Below, piece after piece: positions 24,195 to 32,176 of a stretch of DNA of 64,000 nucleotides. Under the pieces are notes generated by a model. That model was not told the DNA's origin. It saw only the letters and a list, made by a program, of their open reading frames with translations, and ran no database searches. The position numbers were made by a program, and so were the translations under genes. The stretch is from the NCBI GenBank assembly GCA_963847715.1, contig CAWKAZ010000013.1, positions 186,001 through 250,000 of the forward strand, in the 5' to 3' direction. Source of the DNA: Acidiflorens sp963847715 (GTDB lineage Bacteria > Acidobacteriota > Terriglobia > Terriglobales > Acidobacteriaceae). How positions within the stretch are numbered: the stretch's first letter is position 1; each line of letters starts with the position of its first letter.

Positions 24195-25361
24195 TTAGTT
24201 GAACAATTCCGGCGCGGGGTTGGTCGCTCCCTCCGGCGCTTCGCCTTTGTAAACTCGTCCGATACCGCGTACGAGGCGCCGCATGGGAAGCTCTCCTTTA
24301 GCATCGCCAAAGAAGATTTCACCGGCACGCGTGTCCCGCGATAGCACCAGCGTCTCAGGATCGCGAGATGCTCCATGCGCTCCAGAGCGCTGCTTGGATC
24401 GGACGCTGGAAATGACGACAACGCGGTCTGAATGCGCGCTTCCATCGATTGCGACTTGGTGTGTTCCGTATCGGAGATGGGAAACGCGAAAGGACCGGCA
24501 AGCGCGCCGCCGTCGACGCGAAACAACGCCACACTCTCCGACCTGGCTGGACTTCTGTACGATGACACCGTTAAGCCGGTCAATCCGGTGTACGAACTCC
24601 GGCATTTCCCGCAGCACTGGGGCCAGTTTGTCGATCCTCGAGTGAATGGCAGCGGCGTTTTCAAATTCCATCTTTGCCGAAGCATCGTCACGCTCCGCCG
24701 CCAAGGCACGCTTCAGCGATTCGCCACGTGTGTCGAGAAAATCTTCCACCCGCACCACCTCGGCGCGGTACTCATCATCAGTGCAGCCGCGAAAACAGGG
24801 CGCGAGACACATCTTCATCTCGGAGTACACGCAGCCGGGGAACTTCGGGTCGGGATTCAGATCTTCTACACAGCGGCGCATCTTGAAGAAGTCGAGGGCG
24901 TCATTCATGAACTTTTCCGCCGCCACGCGCGATGCGAACGGCCCGTAGTAAATATTCTTGCCGGCCATTCTGCCAAGGCGCGTGGTGACCGACGCACGCG
25001 GATATTCGTTTTCGAGATGCATCTTGACCAGCGGCGCTGGGCGCAAGCGTAGACGTTTTTCGTAAGTCTTGGGGAATTCTGCGCGGAGGACGCGATAGAG
25101 AAGGAATCCGGATTCGAAATCAGAACCGGTCGGCGAGTATTCGATCGAGGCGACGAGGTTGCGCAGGTTGAGGCGCTTGGAATGCGCTTCGGGTGGCGCG
25201 AGCAGTCGCTGCAGGCGGCGACGAATGTTGGCGGTCTTGCTGATATAGGGTTCTGAGCTTGCCTCTCTGCCGCGCAGCGCGAAAACTGCCGAAGTCGCCG
25301 GAACGGCAGCAAAGACATCCTCGTCGGACTGCGGGTGGAACAGCAGGCGATCAGAGAGCAC
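24195..25361 (-). CDS. UvrC-like GIY-YIG nuclease, two compensating frameshifts
   Basis: A ~388-codon gene resembling the N-terminal half of UvrC: GIY-YIG-like part (SAVFALRG, PYISKTANIRRRLQRL), Cys-rich segment RRCVEDLNPDP...KMCLAPCFRGC, and a UvrB-binding-like coiled coil. No C-terminal endonuclease or HhH domains, as in short UvrC homologues. Between about 24555 and 24330 the family sequence (SESVALFRVDGGALAGPFAF ... HLAILRRW) is in another frame and then returns for GEIFFGDAKGELPMRR. So two opposite single-base shifts bracket ~220 bases. Confidence 0.7.
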   Translation of the reverse strand: MLSDRLLFHPQSDEDVFAAVPATSAVFALRGREASSEPYISKTANIRRRLQRLLAPPEAHSKRLNLRNLVASIEYSPTGSDFESGFLLYRVLRAEFPKTYEKRLRLRPAPLVKMHLENEYPRASVTTRLGRMAGKNIYYGPFASRVAAEKFMNDALDFFKMRRCVEDLNPDPKFPGCVYSEMKMCLAPCFRGCTDDEYRAEVVRVEDFLDTRGESLKRALAAERDDASAKMEFENAAAIHSRIDKLAPVLREMPEFVHRIDRLNGVIVQKSSQVGECGVVSRRRRRACRSFRVSHLRYGTHQVAIDGSAHSDRVVVISSVRSKQRSGAHGASRDPETLVLSRDTRAGEIFFGDAKGELPMRRLVRGIGRVYKGEAPEGATNPAPELFN

Positions 25362-25798
25362 GAAACGATTGTAAAGGTCAGAAGTCCCGAAACGCTGTCA
25401 CGGATCCGCTTCGGTCTCTGCTACCCTCCCCCCTCCCCCGGTCTTCTGGAATCAAGGACTTAGGGGCAAAGTATTCATTCGATTGTAGTTAGGGGCAAAG
25501 TATTGAAAGAGAATGAGTTACTTGCCGCGTTCGCGATTCGGACTTCGACGAGAACTGGCAAGGTCCTTCCGAGTACGTTTTTTCAAAGACCTGAAAGATC
25601 TAAAGTACGCCGCATCTGTGCGTCATTCTCACTGTTCGTCTTTCGAGGGCTTACGTCAAGACCTCGAAAGACGGTACAGGCCACGCACCGGCGCCAGTTT
25701 CGATTGTGCGCACAGGAACGAGTCAGTTGCGCGTAAGGGACGGGGGGAAGCAGGTCAGAGGTCAGATTGCGGAGGTAAGAACTTTTACGTGGGCTCTT
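25362..25798. other. Non-coding region with several small repeats
   Basis: No convincing gene in ~440 bases. It holds a direct repeat TTAGGGGCAAAGTATT at 25460-25475 and 25489-25504 (29-base period), a perfect 12-bp inverted repeat (CGTCTTTCGAGG at 25637-25648 against 25662-25673) and the left arm of a heptamer hairpin from 25752. It could contain the remnant of a mobile element. Confidence 0.5.
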
Positions 25799-25825
25799 TC
25801 AATTCTGCAATCTGGCTTCTGACTT
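25752..25825. repeat. Heptamer-unit inverted repeat, copy 6
   Basis: The left arm (25752-25779) has two AGGTCAG units followed by ATTGCGG and AGGTAAG. The right arm (25801-25825) is its approximate reverse complement. Same unit type as copy 2. It overlaps the 3' end of the DnaC-like gene. Confidence 0.75.
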
Positions 25826-26596
25826 TATCCAAAGCTGGCACTCTTGAACTTCTGGCGGAAGTCGGGGCCATCCATGCGGACGACTCTGCACATTTCGTGG
25901 AGGCGTGAGCGCATGCGTTCTCCAATACGGTCGCCGAGGCTTTCTTCGCGCGCAGCGGCGCGAGCCGGCGATAGCGATCGCGTCAACGCTCGCGGCCGGC
26001 TCATCTGCAAAATTCGTCGTGATGATCGTCGTCCGATTGTCGTTGTAGCGCGTGTTGAGAATCAGGCTGACCGTGTCCCATACCCACTCGCTCGGCTTCA
26101 CGGCGCCGAGTTCATCGAGCACTAGTACTTCCGCCTCGAACACGGGCCGCAACACCTGCAGTTCGGTTGCCTGAACGGAATCGTTGTAGGAATTCTGAAT
26201 CTGTTTCAGCAGTTCGCGGTAATCGCAAAAAAGACAGGCACTGCCTCTTGCCGAAATCAGCTCTTTCAGAATGCCGACCGCAAGGTGAGTCTTGCCCGTC
26301 CCAATGCCACCCACCAGCAGCAATCCCTTGCCTTCTCGCGGATCGAACTCCTGCACGAAACGCGACGCGCTGATCTGCGCGAGCGCGACAGAATTATCGG
26401 CGCCAGGAAAGTCGGTGGTGAAGTTCGACAATTCGCAATGCTCATATCTCTTCGGAATGCGTGCGCCTGCGATCAGGGCGCTGCCGCGGGCCTGTAATCT
26501 GCAGTCACACCGCGTGACGCCATGTTCGAGCGCTCCGGGGACCGTTCTCCATCCAGAGCCTGCGCACAGCGGACATACATCGGTAGCTGATTTCAT
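25799..26596 (-). CDS. DnaC/IstB-like helicase loader, frameshifted near its 3' end
   Basis: An AAA+ ATPase: N-terminal zinc-ribbon-like CPLCAGSGW...CDC, Walker A GGIGTGKTHLA, Walker B VLVLDELGA, sensor-1 IITTNF. Family role: loads the replicative helicase DnaB, or IS21-type helper; no transposase is adjacent, so a DnaC role is favoured. After ADEPAASVD the expected C-terminus (REESLGDRIGERMRSRLHEM...) is in another frame and would end at 25825. A single-base indel at about 25950-26000 is therefore likely. Confidence 0.78.
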   Translation of the reverse strand: MKSATDVCPLCAGSGWRTVPGALEHGVTRCDCRLQARGSALIAGARIPKRYEHCELSNFTTDFPGADNSVALAQISASRFVQEFDPREGKGLLLVGGIGTGKTHLAVGILKELISARGSACLFCDYRELLKQIQNSYNDSVQATELQVLRPVFEAEVLVLDELGAVKPSEWVWDTVSLILNTRYNDNRTTIITTNFADEPAASVDAIAIAGSRRCARRKPRRPYWRTHALTPPRNVQSRPHGWPRLPPEVQECQLWIKSEARLQN

Positions 26597-27028
26597 GATT
26601 GCTCTACCTATGACTGTGCACCGGAACAGCCTTGCGCCGCAACTCGAAAGCGACCGCAGCCTGTGTACTTCCTGTGCAGCGCAGGATGCAGCTGTGGAGA
26701 AGAGAGGAAAAGTCGGAGAGCGTGTAGAGAGTTCGCGTCAGTTGTTCGCATGGATTTCGCTTGAGCGATGAGCGCGAGGAGTAGCGAACGCGACCCTCCA
26801 AATAAGCGTGAAGTCGAATAAAAATCGACTAGCCCGAAAGGGGGAGACAACACTGTTGGGCGACTTCATGGTTCGTCAGTGTAAGTATCACTTCCGGCAA
26901 CTGGCACGTGTTTCCCATTGACATTCGCTTAACATCGGCGAGAATGGCCATCGCCGGTGCTCGCGCCTTGAGCTTTCCTCCCCGGCTGAATGCGCGGGAA
27001 CCGAAACAACTAAGTGTCAGGAGAAAGC
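26597..27028. other. Intergenic region upstream of HU
   Basis: About 430 bases with no supported gene. It holds a short inverted repeat AGTCGA/TCGACT at 26812-26830 and a candidate promoter (TTGACA at 26918-26923, 16-base spacer, GAGAAT at 26940-26945) for the HU gene. Nothing else recognised. Confidence 0.4.
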
Positions 27029-27310
27029 ATGAATAAAGCTGATCTGGTTGACCGGATCGCCGGAGCCTGCAACATCTCGAAGGCACAGGCGACGACCGCG
27101 ATCGACACCACCGTGGACAGCGTCACCGCTGCCCTTCGCAAAGGGGATCGGGTAGCTTTGATCGGATTCGGCACGTTCTCCGTCTCGCAGCGCAAGGCCC
27201 GCAACGGCCGGAATCCGCAGACGGGTGCCACGATCAAGATCGCTGCTCGTAGAGTCGCAAAATTCACTCCCGGAAACGAACTGAAAAAAGTGGTGAACAA
27301 AGGTAAGTAA
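27029..27310 (+). CDS. HU-family DNA-binding protein
   Basis: A 93-residue protein starting MNKADLVDRIAGACNISKAQA, with the DNA-binding arm motif GFGTFSVSQRKARNGRNPQTG and ending FTPGNELKKVV. Family role: nucleoid-associated dimer that bends DNA. ATG 27029 follows CAGGAG. An intrinsic terminator lies downstream. Confidence 0.96.
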   Translation: MNKADLVDRIAGACNISKAQATTAIDTTVDSVTAALRKGDRVALIGFGTFSVSQRKARNGRNPQTGATIKIAARRVAKFTPGNELKKVVNKGK

Positions 27311-27338
27311 GGGGCCCCTAAGTTTTGATCCAAACGAG

Positions 27339-27372
27339 ACGGCAGGAGGTCGGCCCTGCCGTTTTGTTGTTT
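27339..27372 (+). terminator. Intrinsic terminator after HU
   Basis: ACGGCAG (27339-27345) pairs with CTGCCGT (27356-27362), followed by TTTGTTGTTTT. Confidence 0.85.
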
Positions 27373-27377
27373 TGCGC

Positions 27378-27453
27378 TTTCAGCTTTCAGTAAATTCAAA
27401 ACCAAAGCCTTTGGTTTTACTGATGGCTGAGAGCTGATGGCTGACGGCTGGGT
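27378..27453. repeat. Heptamer-unit inverted repeat, copy 7, next to an IS
   Basis: The left arm has GCTTTCA units and the right arm GCTGATG/GCTGACG units, complementary and closing on AAACCAAAGCCTTTGGTTTT-like central pairing. The last 18 bases of the right arm (27436-27453) recur exactly at 28843-28860 on the far side of the insertion sequence. Confidence 0.75.
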
Positions 27454-27458
27454 GTTGT

Positions 27459-28836
27459 TGCAACGAGAAAATGTCGTATTAACTGCAACGAGACTCTGTC
27501 ACCCCTTATCGATTAAGTAACGGCCGCTAAAGCGGGGCGGCCGGATAGGTTGTAGATGCGGGGCAGGACTGTTTTTCTTTTCTGGGCCGAGGTGAGGAAC
27601 TTGGGGCGACGCTCGGCATGTTCTTCGAGCGGCAAAGGCAACGCAAGCAATAGAGCATCACCCCGAAAGACAGACAACGTGCCGTCGAGTTGATGCGAGA
27701 GTTCGACGGTTTCACCAGCATAGCCGCGAGCGCCCGGCAAGGGTGGCAGCGCGATGGACTGCGCGCCTAAGGTGACGGTGTGATCGGCAGCGACGACGCG
27801 CTGATAGTGCAAGCTGAGGCAGCGGGCCAGATCGAAGCGGCGCGGCAAGCGGCGAAAGTCCGAAGCGGTGTCGGAGGCGGGGCGGGCGAAGCGTTGGTTG
27901 TAATCGGCGCAGAAACCGGCGAGCACCGTGTTGGCCTGGGGCAAAGTGGTGGCGCGGGCGAGGCGAAGTTCGCTGACCAGACGATCCTGGCAAGTGCGCC
28001 AGGCACGTTCGATACGACCCTTGGCTTGGGGAGAGTAAGCCGGGATCTGTTCGATGCCGAGTTGTTCGAGAGCGCGTCCGAGTTGGGTGGGCGATTGTTT
28101 TCCGGCGAGTTGCTCGGCCAGCGTCCAGTACGCATCGTTGCGCTGGAAGATGGAGTGGCGGTCGCGGTAGAGGCTGAGCGGAACGCCGTGGGTGATGATC
28201 ATGGCATGCAGAGCGCGGAGATAGCCGAGGGTATTTTCGGCTTCGAGTTGGAAGTGAGCGGCCAGAATCTGGCTGGTGGCATCGTCCTGGAAGCCGATGA
28301 GAGTGAGCTCGGGACCGCGGCCTTGGAGCCAGTCGTGACGGCTGGCATCGGTGAGCGCCATCATGCCGAAACGCGGTCGGGGAGGCCGGCGGGAACGATA
28401 CTTGCGGGGCCGGCGTTTCTGCGGAGACGCTAGTTTGGCGGCGCGTAAGATGCGGCGCACGGTCTCGCGGCTAACGGCGAGATTCTCTTCGGCGCGAAGT
28501 TTTTCCGTCAGATGAGAATCGTTGAAGCCTTGGTACTTGCCGCGGGCCAGCTTCAAGATCAACTGCTGCTGGGGAAGCGAAACCGCCCAAGGCATGGAGC
28601 GTCCGCGATTTCCGTGCTGAACCCAGCCGAGGGAATCGGGCCGATAGCGGCGCTTGAGGCGCTGCACCTGGCGCTCACTCAGTTGCAGCAGGCGGGAGGC
28701 TTCGCGTACGCTCAGCCTCCCGCCCGCTGCATTCTCGATCACTTTCACCCGCTGGAACTCTTTCTGACTCATCGTCACCATCCTTAGAGGGTGACAAAGT
28801 CTCGTTGCAGTTATGGGGTGACATTATCTTGGAGCA
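27459..28836 (-). mobile_element. IS1202/ISNCY-like insertion sequence
   Basis: A ~1.38-kb element holding one transposase gene. Imperfect terminal inverted repeats: an inner block AACTGCAACGAGACT at 27481 recurs inverted at 28789-28812 (23 of 24 positions), and outer ends TGC..C.AGA.AATGTC match in 13 of 17. An 18-bp exact duplication (27436-27453 and 28843-28860) flanks it with a few bases' offset. Large target duplications are known in the IS1202 group. Inserted between HU and L31 genes. Confidence 0.8.
27513..28781 (-). CDS. IS1202/ISNCY-like DDE transposase
   Basis: A 422-residue protein with an N-terminal helix-turn-helix (LSVREASRLLQLSERQVQRLKRRY), a second HTH (LAVSRETVRRILRAAKL), and an RNase H-like integrase core with candidate acidic residues in ALTDASRHDW, LYRDRHSIF and AYSPQAKGRIERAWRT. 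The C-terminal domain is rich in basic residues. The length and intact frame suggest an active or recently active element. Confidence 0.88.
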   Translation of the reverse strand: MVTMSQKEFQRVKVIENAAGGRLSVREASRLLQLSERQVQRLKRRYRPDSLGWVQHGNRGRSMPWAVSLPQQQLILKLARGKYQGFNDSHLTEKLRAEENLAVSRETVRRILRAAKLASPQKRRPRKYRSRRPPRPRFGMMALTDASRHDWLQGRGPELTLIGFQDDATSQILAAHFQLEAENTLGYLRALHAMIITHGVPLSLYRDRHSIFQRNDAYWTLAEQLAGKQSPTQLGRALEQLGIEQIPAYSPQAKGRIERAWRTCQDRLVSELRLARATTLPQANTVLAGFCADYNQRFARPASDTASDFRRLPRRFDLARCLSLHYQRVVAADHTVTLGAQSIALPPLPGARGYAGETVELSHQLDGTLSVFRGDALLLALPLPLEEHAERRPKFLTSAQKRKTVLPRIYNLSGRPALAAVT

Positions 28837-28842
28837 TCTACA

Positions 28843-28860
28843 GATGGCTGACGGCTGGGT
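28843..28860. repeat. Right copy of an 18-bp duplication flanking the IS
   Basis: Identical to 27436-27453 and composed of heptamer-repeat sequence. It is best explained as the right target-site duplicate created by the IS. Confidence 0.6.
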
Positions 28861-28922
28861 TGCTGAATCCTTCCTAACTCCTGTAGAATCTAAAGTCTGA
28901 AACGAGGATTTAGGAAACCGTC

Positions 28923-29171
28923 ATGAAAGCAGCAATCCATCCCAGTTACAACGAAGTCCGCGTGCACTGCGCTTGCGGCAACAACTTTGTCACCCGTTCC
29001 GCCCATAAGGGCGATATCAGCGTTGAAATCTGCTCCGCCTGCCACCCGTTCTTTACCGGCAAGCAGAAGCTAATGGATACCGCTGGCCGCGTCGAGCGCT
29101 TCCGCCGCAAGTACGCTAAAAGCGATGCCGGCAAAGCCGAAGCCGCAAAGATCGAAGCGGCGAAAAAGTAA
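28923..29171 (+). CDS. rpmE: 50S ribosomal protein L31
   Basis: An 82-residue L31 with the zinc-type cysteines retained (CACGNNF and CSACHPFFTGKQK). The C-terminus is extended by a Lys/Ala tail (GKAEAAKIEAAKK). Family role: bridges the ribosomal subunits. A strong terminator follows. Confidence 0.96.
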   Translation: MKAAIHPSYNEVRVHCACGNNFVTRSAHKGDISVEICSACHPFFTGKQKLMDTAGRVERFRRKYAKSDAGKAEAAKIEAAKK

Positions 29172-29196
29172 GATTTGCGCGAAACGCGCATTCTTG

Positions 29197-29227
29197 AAGC
29201 CTCCCCAAGCGGGAGGCTTTACTTTTG
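29197..29227 (+). terminator. Intrinsic terminator after rpmE
   Basis: AAGCCTCCC (29197-29205) pairs with GGGAGGCTT (29211-29219), followed by TACTTTT. Confidence 0.88.
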
Positions 29228-29297
29228 AGCCAGTGCCTGCAATCGGGCAAACCGAAACTGCTCTAGATTCGCGAGTCAAACCACGTAAAATCAATCT

Positions 29298-30352
29298 GTG
29301 AGTAAGTTCTGGGACAACCCTCGCAGCGCTCCTTCGGCCGACAAAATCGCGTCGCCTCGCGCTTTCCCTAGTTCCCTCACCATCGGTAACGTCCGCATGG
29401 CTCCAGCGACCGTCCTCGCTCCCATGGCCGGAGTCACCGACACCGTCTTTCGCCGCTTCATTAAGAACCTCGGCGGATGCGGCCTCATCATGACCGAGTT
29501 CACCTCGGCCGACGGACTCCTCCGCGATCAGCGCGTCCGCGGACGCTATCTTCATTTCTACGAAGACGAGCATCCGATCTCGGCGCAGCTCTTCGGAAGC
29601 AGTCCGCAGGTGCTCGCCGATGCCGCGCGCCTCGTGGAAGACGTCGGCTTCGATCTCGTCGATCTCAATCTCGGCTGCCCGGCAAAGAAAGTTGTGAAGT
29701 GCAATGGTGGCTCGGGTCTGCTGCGCGACCTGCCGCTCATCAAGCAGATCTTCGAATCCGTGCGAGCCGCGGTGAAGATCCCCTTTACCGTGAAATTCCG
29801 CGCTGGATGGAATGACGACGAGATCGTCTGCGTGGAACTGGCCCGCATGGCCGAAAGTTGCGGCCTCGGAGCCGTCGCCCTCCACGCCCGCACTCGCGAG
29901 CAGGGTTACAGCGGAACGGCACGCTGGGAGTGGATTGCCTCGGTCAAGCATGCCGTGAAGATTCCGGTGATCGGCAATGGTGACATCCGCTCTCCCGAAG
30001 ATGCTTGCGCCATGATCGCTCAAACCGGCTGCGACGCAGTGATGATCGGCCGTATGGCACCGGCGAACCCGTGGATCTTCCGTCAGATTGAACAGTACGT
30101 GAAGACGGAAGCTATGACGAGCCCACCGAAGCCGATCGCTACCAGATGATCCGCACCTACTTCCAGATGCTGCTCGAAGAAGAGATGCCCGGAGCCGAAG
30201 GCAAGATGAAGCAGTTCGCCTCGTGGTTCACCCACGGCATCCCCGGAGGCGCCGCGCTCCGGAAGGCTATTTACGAGGCGAAGAGCGGACCGGAGATACT
30301 GGGCCGGGTGAATGAGTTTTTCGAAACGAAACTTTCAGCGCAAACAACGTAG
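29298..30352 (+). CDS. dusB: tRNA-dihydrouridine synthase DusB, frameshifted
   Basis: Begins at GTG 29298. Dus signatures: VLAPMAGVTDTVFRR, VDLNLGCPAKKVVKCNGGSGLLRD (catalytic Cys), FRAGW, ALHARTREQGYSG, VIGNGDI and DAVMIGRMAPANPWIF. After EQYVKT the frame breaks near 30106. Reading one base earlier restores GSYDEPTEADRYQMIRTYFQMLLEEE and the family C-terminus to 30352. One missing base explains everything. Family role: FMN/NADPH reduction of tRNA uridines to dihydrouridine. Confidence 0.88.
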
Positions 30353-30411
30353 GGACGCGGGAAGATCTGCAGGGCGTCCTACGCTAGGCTATCCTGTTTT
30401 CCGAGGACAGC

Positions 30412-31209
30412 ATGAGCCTGCCGACGATCATCCGCACTCTATCGCATCTGCTATTCGCAATCCTTCTCGCTGTCTCCAGCTCTGGCCCAACAACCCGGCT
30501 CCGATCCATTCATAGCACCGGTTTCGCCGGGCTCGATCAGTACCGGGCGTCGCGGATTGCAATCTACACGGACGATTTCGGGCAACTGGCACGCTATCGG
30601 GAGGCCGATGCCGCGCTCGCGCCGCCGGCGGCGGGTGAAAAACGAGTCGTATTCGTTGGCGACTCCATTACCGACTACTGGAAGTTGCCAAACTATTTCC
30701 CGGGCAAGCCTTATATCAACCGCGGCATCGATGGGCAGACCACACCCCAGATGCTGGTGCGTTTCCGCCAGGATGTGATTGATCTGCACCCGAAAGTGGT
30801 CGTTGTGCTGGCGGGGACAAACGACATCGCCGGCGTTACCGGGCCCGCGTCGAACGAGGACATCGAGGCCAACTACGCTTCGATGGCCGAGTTAGCGCGT
30901 GCGCACGGCATCCGGATGGTGTTTGCGTCCATCCTCCCGGTGCACAACTACACGCACGATGCCGAGGAGTCTTTCGCGCTGCGCCCGCTCGATAGAATCC
31001 TGGCGCTGAACAAGTGGCTTAAAGATTACTGCGACAAGAACCACCTCGTGTATCTCGACTACTTCAGCGCCCTGGTAGACGAGCGAGGCATGTTGAAGCG
31101 CGCTCTGGCTGACGACGGGCTGCACCCGACGGATGCCGGTTATAAGATCATGGCGTCTTTGGCGGAGAAGGCGATTCAGAAGGCGCTGGCGGAGAACAAA
31201 GGCCGATAA
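30412..31209 (+). CDS. Secreted SGNH/GDSL hydrolase
   Basis: A 265-residue protein: signal-like hydrophobic start, then the SGNH blocks GDSITDYW (Ser), GIDGQT (Gly), LAGTNDIAG (Asn) and DDGLHPTDAGY (Asp/His). Family role: esterase/lipase, often deacetylating polysaccharides. The stretch after LAVSS reads better in another frame (PALAQQPGSDPFIAP, a classical cleavage site), so the N-terminus may contain compensating indels. Confidence 0.83.
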   Translation: MSLPTIIRTLSHLLFAILLAVSSSGPTTRLRSIHSTGFAGLDQYRASRIAIYTDDFGQLARYREADAALAPPAAGEKRVVFVGDSITDYWKLPNYFPGKPYINRGIDGQTTPQMLVRFRQDVIDLHPKVVVVLAGTNDIAGVTGPASNEDIEANYASMAELARAHGIRMVFASILPVHNYTHDAEESFALRPLDRILALNKWLKDYCDKNHLVYLDYFSALVDERGMLKRALADDGLHPTDAGYKIMASLAEKAIQKALAENKGR

Positions 31210-32083
31210 TCTGCGACGCTGCTATCCGGAACCGGTCGCCGGAGAAGTCACATTCGCCAAAGTGAGCCGTCCGCGCTCTCCTCGTTCGACGTATCCCCAA
31301 GGCGACAGCGTCGTCATGCGTGAATACCGTTAGCCACTTCTCCGGAATCGCTGACGAGTAATACTTCTTGCGGTTCTCAATGGTCTGCAGCGGAAATAGA
31401 TCAAAAGCCATCACCCAGGTCACGTCGAGATGATGAGAAGTCGGAATCAGATCCGAGATGTAGCAGGCCTTCTTCCCGCAGCTCTCGATCATCACCGCCT
31501 GCATGTTCGCCGTGTGTCCGGGGAGGACCTTGACCGAGATTCCGGGCAGGAGTTCCAGATCGCCGCTCAGCAGTACCATCTGGCCGGTCTCAAGCAGCGG
31601 GTCGTAGTTCGGACTCATGTAGCTGATCGCATCGCGCTCCAGTTGCAGGCGGCCATGTTCCCACTCCTGCTCCTGCACGTAATACTTTGCGTTTGGAAAC
31701 GTCGCCACAACCTGATCGCCGCGCCGCACCGTGTTCCAGCCGCAATGGTCGAAATGCAGATGCGTATTGATGACAATATCGATGTCTTCCGGCGCCACTC
31801 CAGCGGCGTGCAGGTTGTCGAGCAGCTTGGCCGGCTGTTTGTAGATCTGCACCAGTCGGTCGGAGAGCTTGTTGCCGATTCCGGTTTCAATAAGAATGTT
31901 TTTCTCGCCGGTGCGAACCAGCAGCGAGTTGAGCCCGGCGTCTAAACGATTGAGCTCGTCCGGCATCGCCTTCTTCGACCACATCGTCTTAGGCACGACG
32001 CCGAAGAAAGCTCCGCCATCAAGAAAGTAAGTGCCGTCTGAGACGACAGTAAGTTCGAAATCACCAAGGGTTGTGCGGTGCAT
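31148..32083 (-). CDS. MBL-fold metallo-hydrolase, frameshifted 3' end
   Basis: A metallo-beta-lactamase-fold protein with THLHFDHCG (HxHxDH), PGHTANM and ISDLIPTSHH, resembling lactonase/glyoxalase II-type hydrolases with two zinc or iron ions. After FTHDDAVA the current frame gives an Arg-rich tail overlapping the SGNH gene. One base shift near 31302 restores WGYVERGERGRLTLANVTSP and a stop at 31222, which removes the gene overlap. So a single-base indel is likely. Confidence 0.85.
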   Translation of the reverse strand: MHRTTLGDFELTVVSDGTYFLDGGAFFGVVPKTMWSKKAMPDELNRLDAGLNSLLVRTGEKNILIETGIGNKLSDRLVQIYKQPAKLLDNLHAAGVAPEDIDIVINTHLHFDHCGWNTVRRGDQVVATFPNAKYYVQEQEWEHGRLQLERDAISYMSPNYDPLLETGQMVLLSGDLELLPGISVKVLPGHTANMQAVMIESCGKKACYISDLIPTSHHLDVTWVMAFDLFPLQTIENRKKYYSSAIPEKWLTVFTHDDAVALGIRRTRRARTAHFGECDFSGDRFRIAASQIIGLCSPPAPSESPSPPKTP

Positions 32084-32097
32084 AAAGGCGTCTTAAG

Positions 32098-32175
32098 TTA
32101 TCAGTTTTCAGGTGTCAGTAAAATTTCAAGTTCGTCAAGAACTGATAACTGACGACTGACGACTGAGAACTAGGA
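32098..32175. repeat. Heptamer-unit inverted repeat, copy 8
   Basis: The left arm has units GTTATCA, GTTTTCA and GGTGTCA. The right arm has ACTGATA, ACTGACG, ACTGACG and ACTGAGA. About 18 of 23 positions pair. It lies between two minus-strand genes. Confidence 0.8.
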
Positions 32176-32176
32176 A

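Noticed and set aside
24555..24555. Programmed ribosomal frameshifting in the UvrC-like gene
   Set aside because: No slippery heptamer or downstream structure was evident, and neighbouring genes have similar indels, so sequence error or decay is simpler.
25513..25908. Plus-strand open frame as a gene
   Set aside because: Low-complexity, Arg/Ser-rich, covers repeats and the antisense of the DnaC-like gene, with no family similarity.
25799..26596. IstB helper gene of an IS21-type element
   Set aside because: No istA transposase or terminal repeats flank it, and an N-terminal zinc ribbon points to a DnaC-like loader.
26292..26771. Plus-strand open frame as a gene
   Set aside because: Mostly antisense to the DnaC-like gene; composition is that of a shadow frame.
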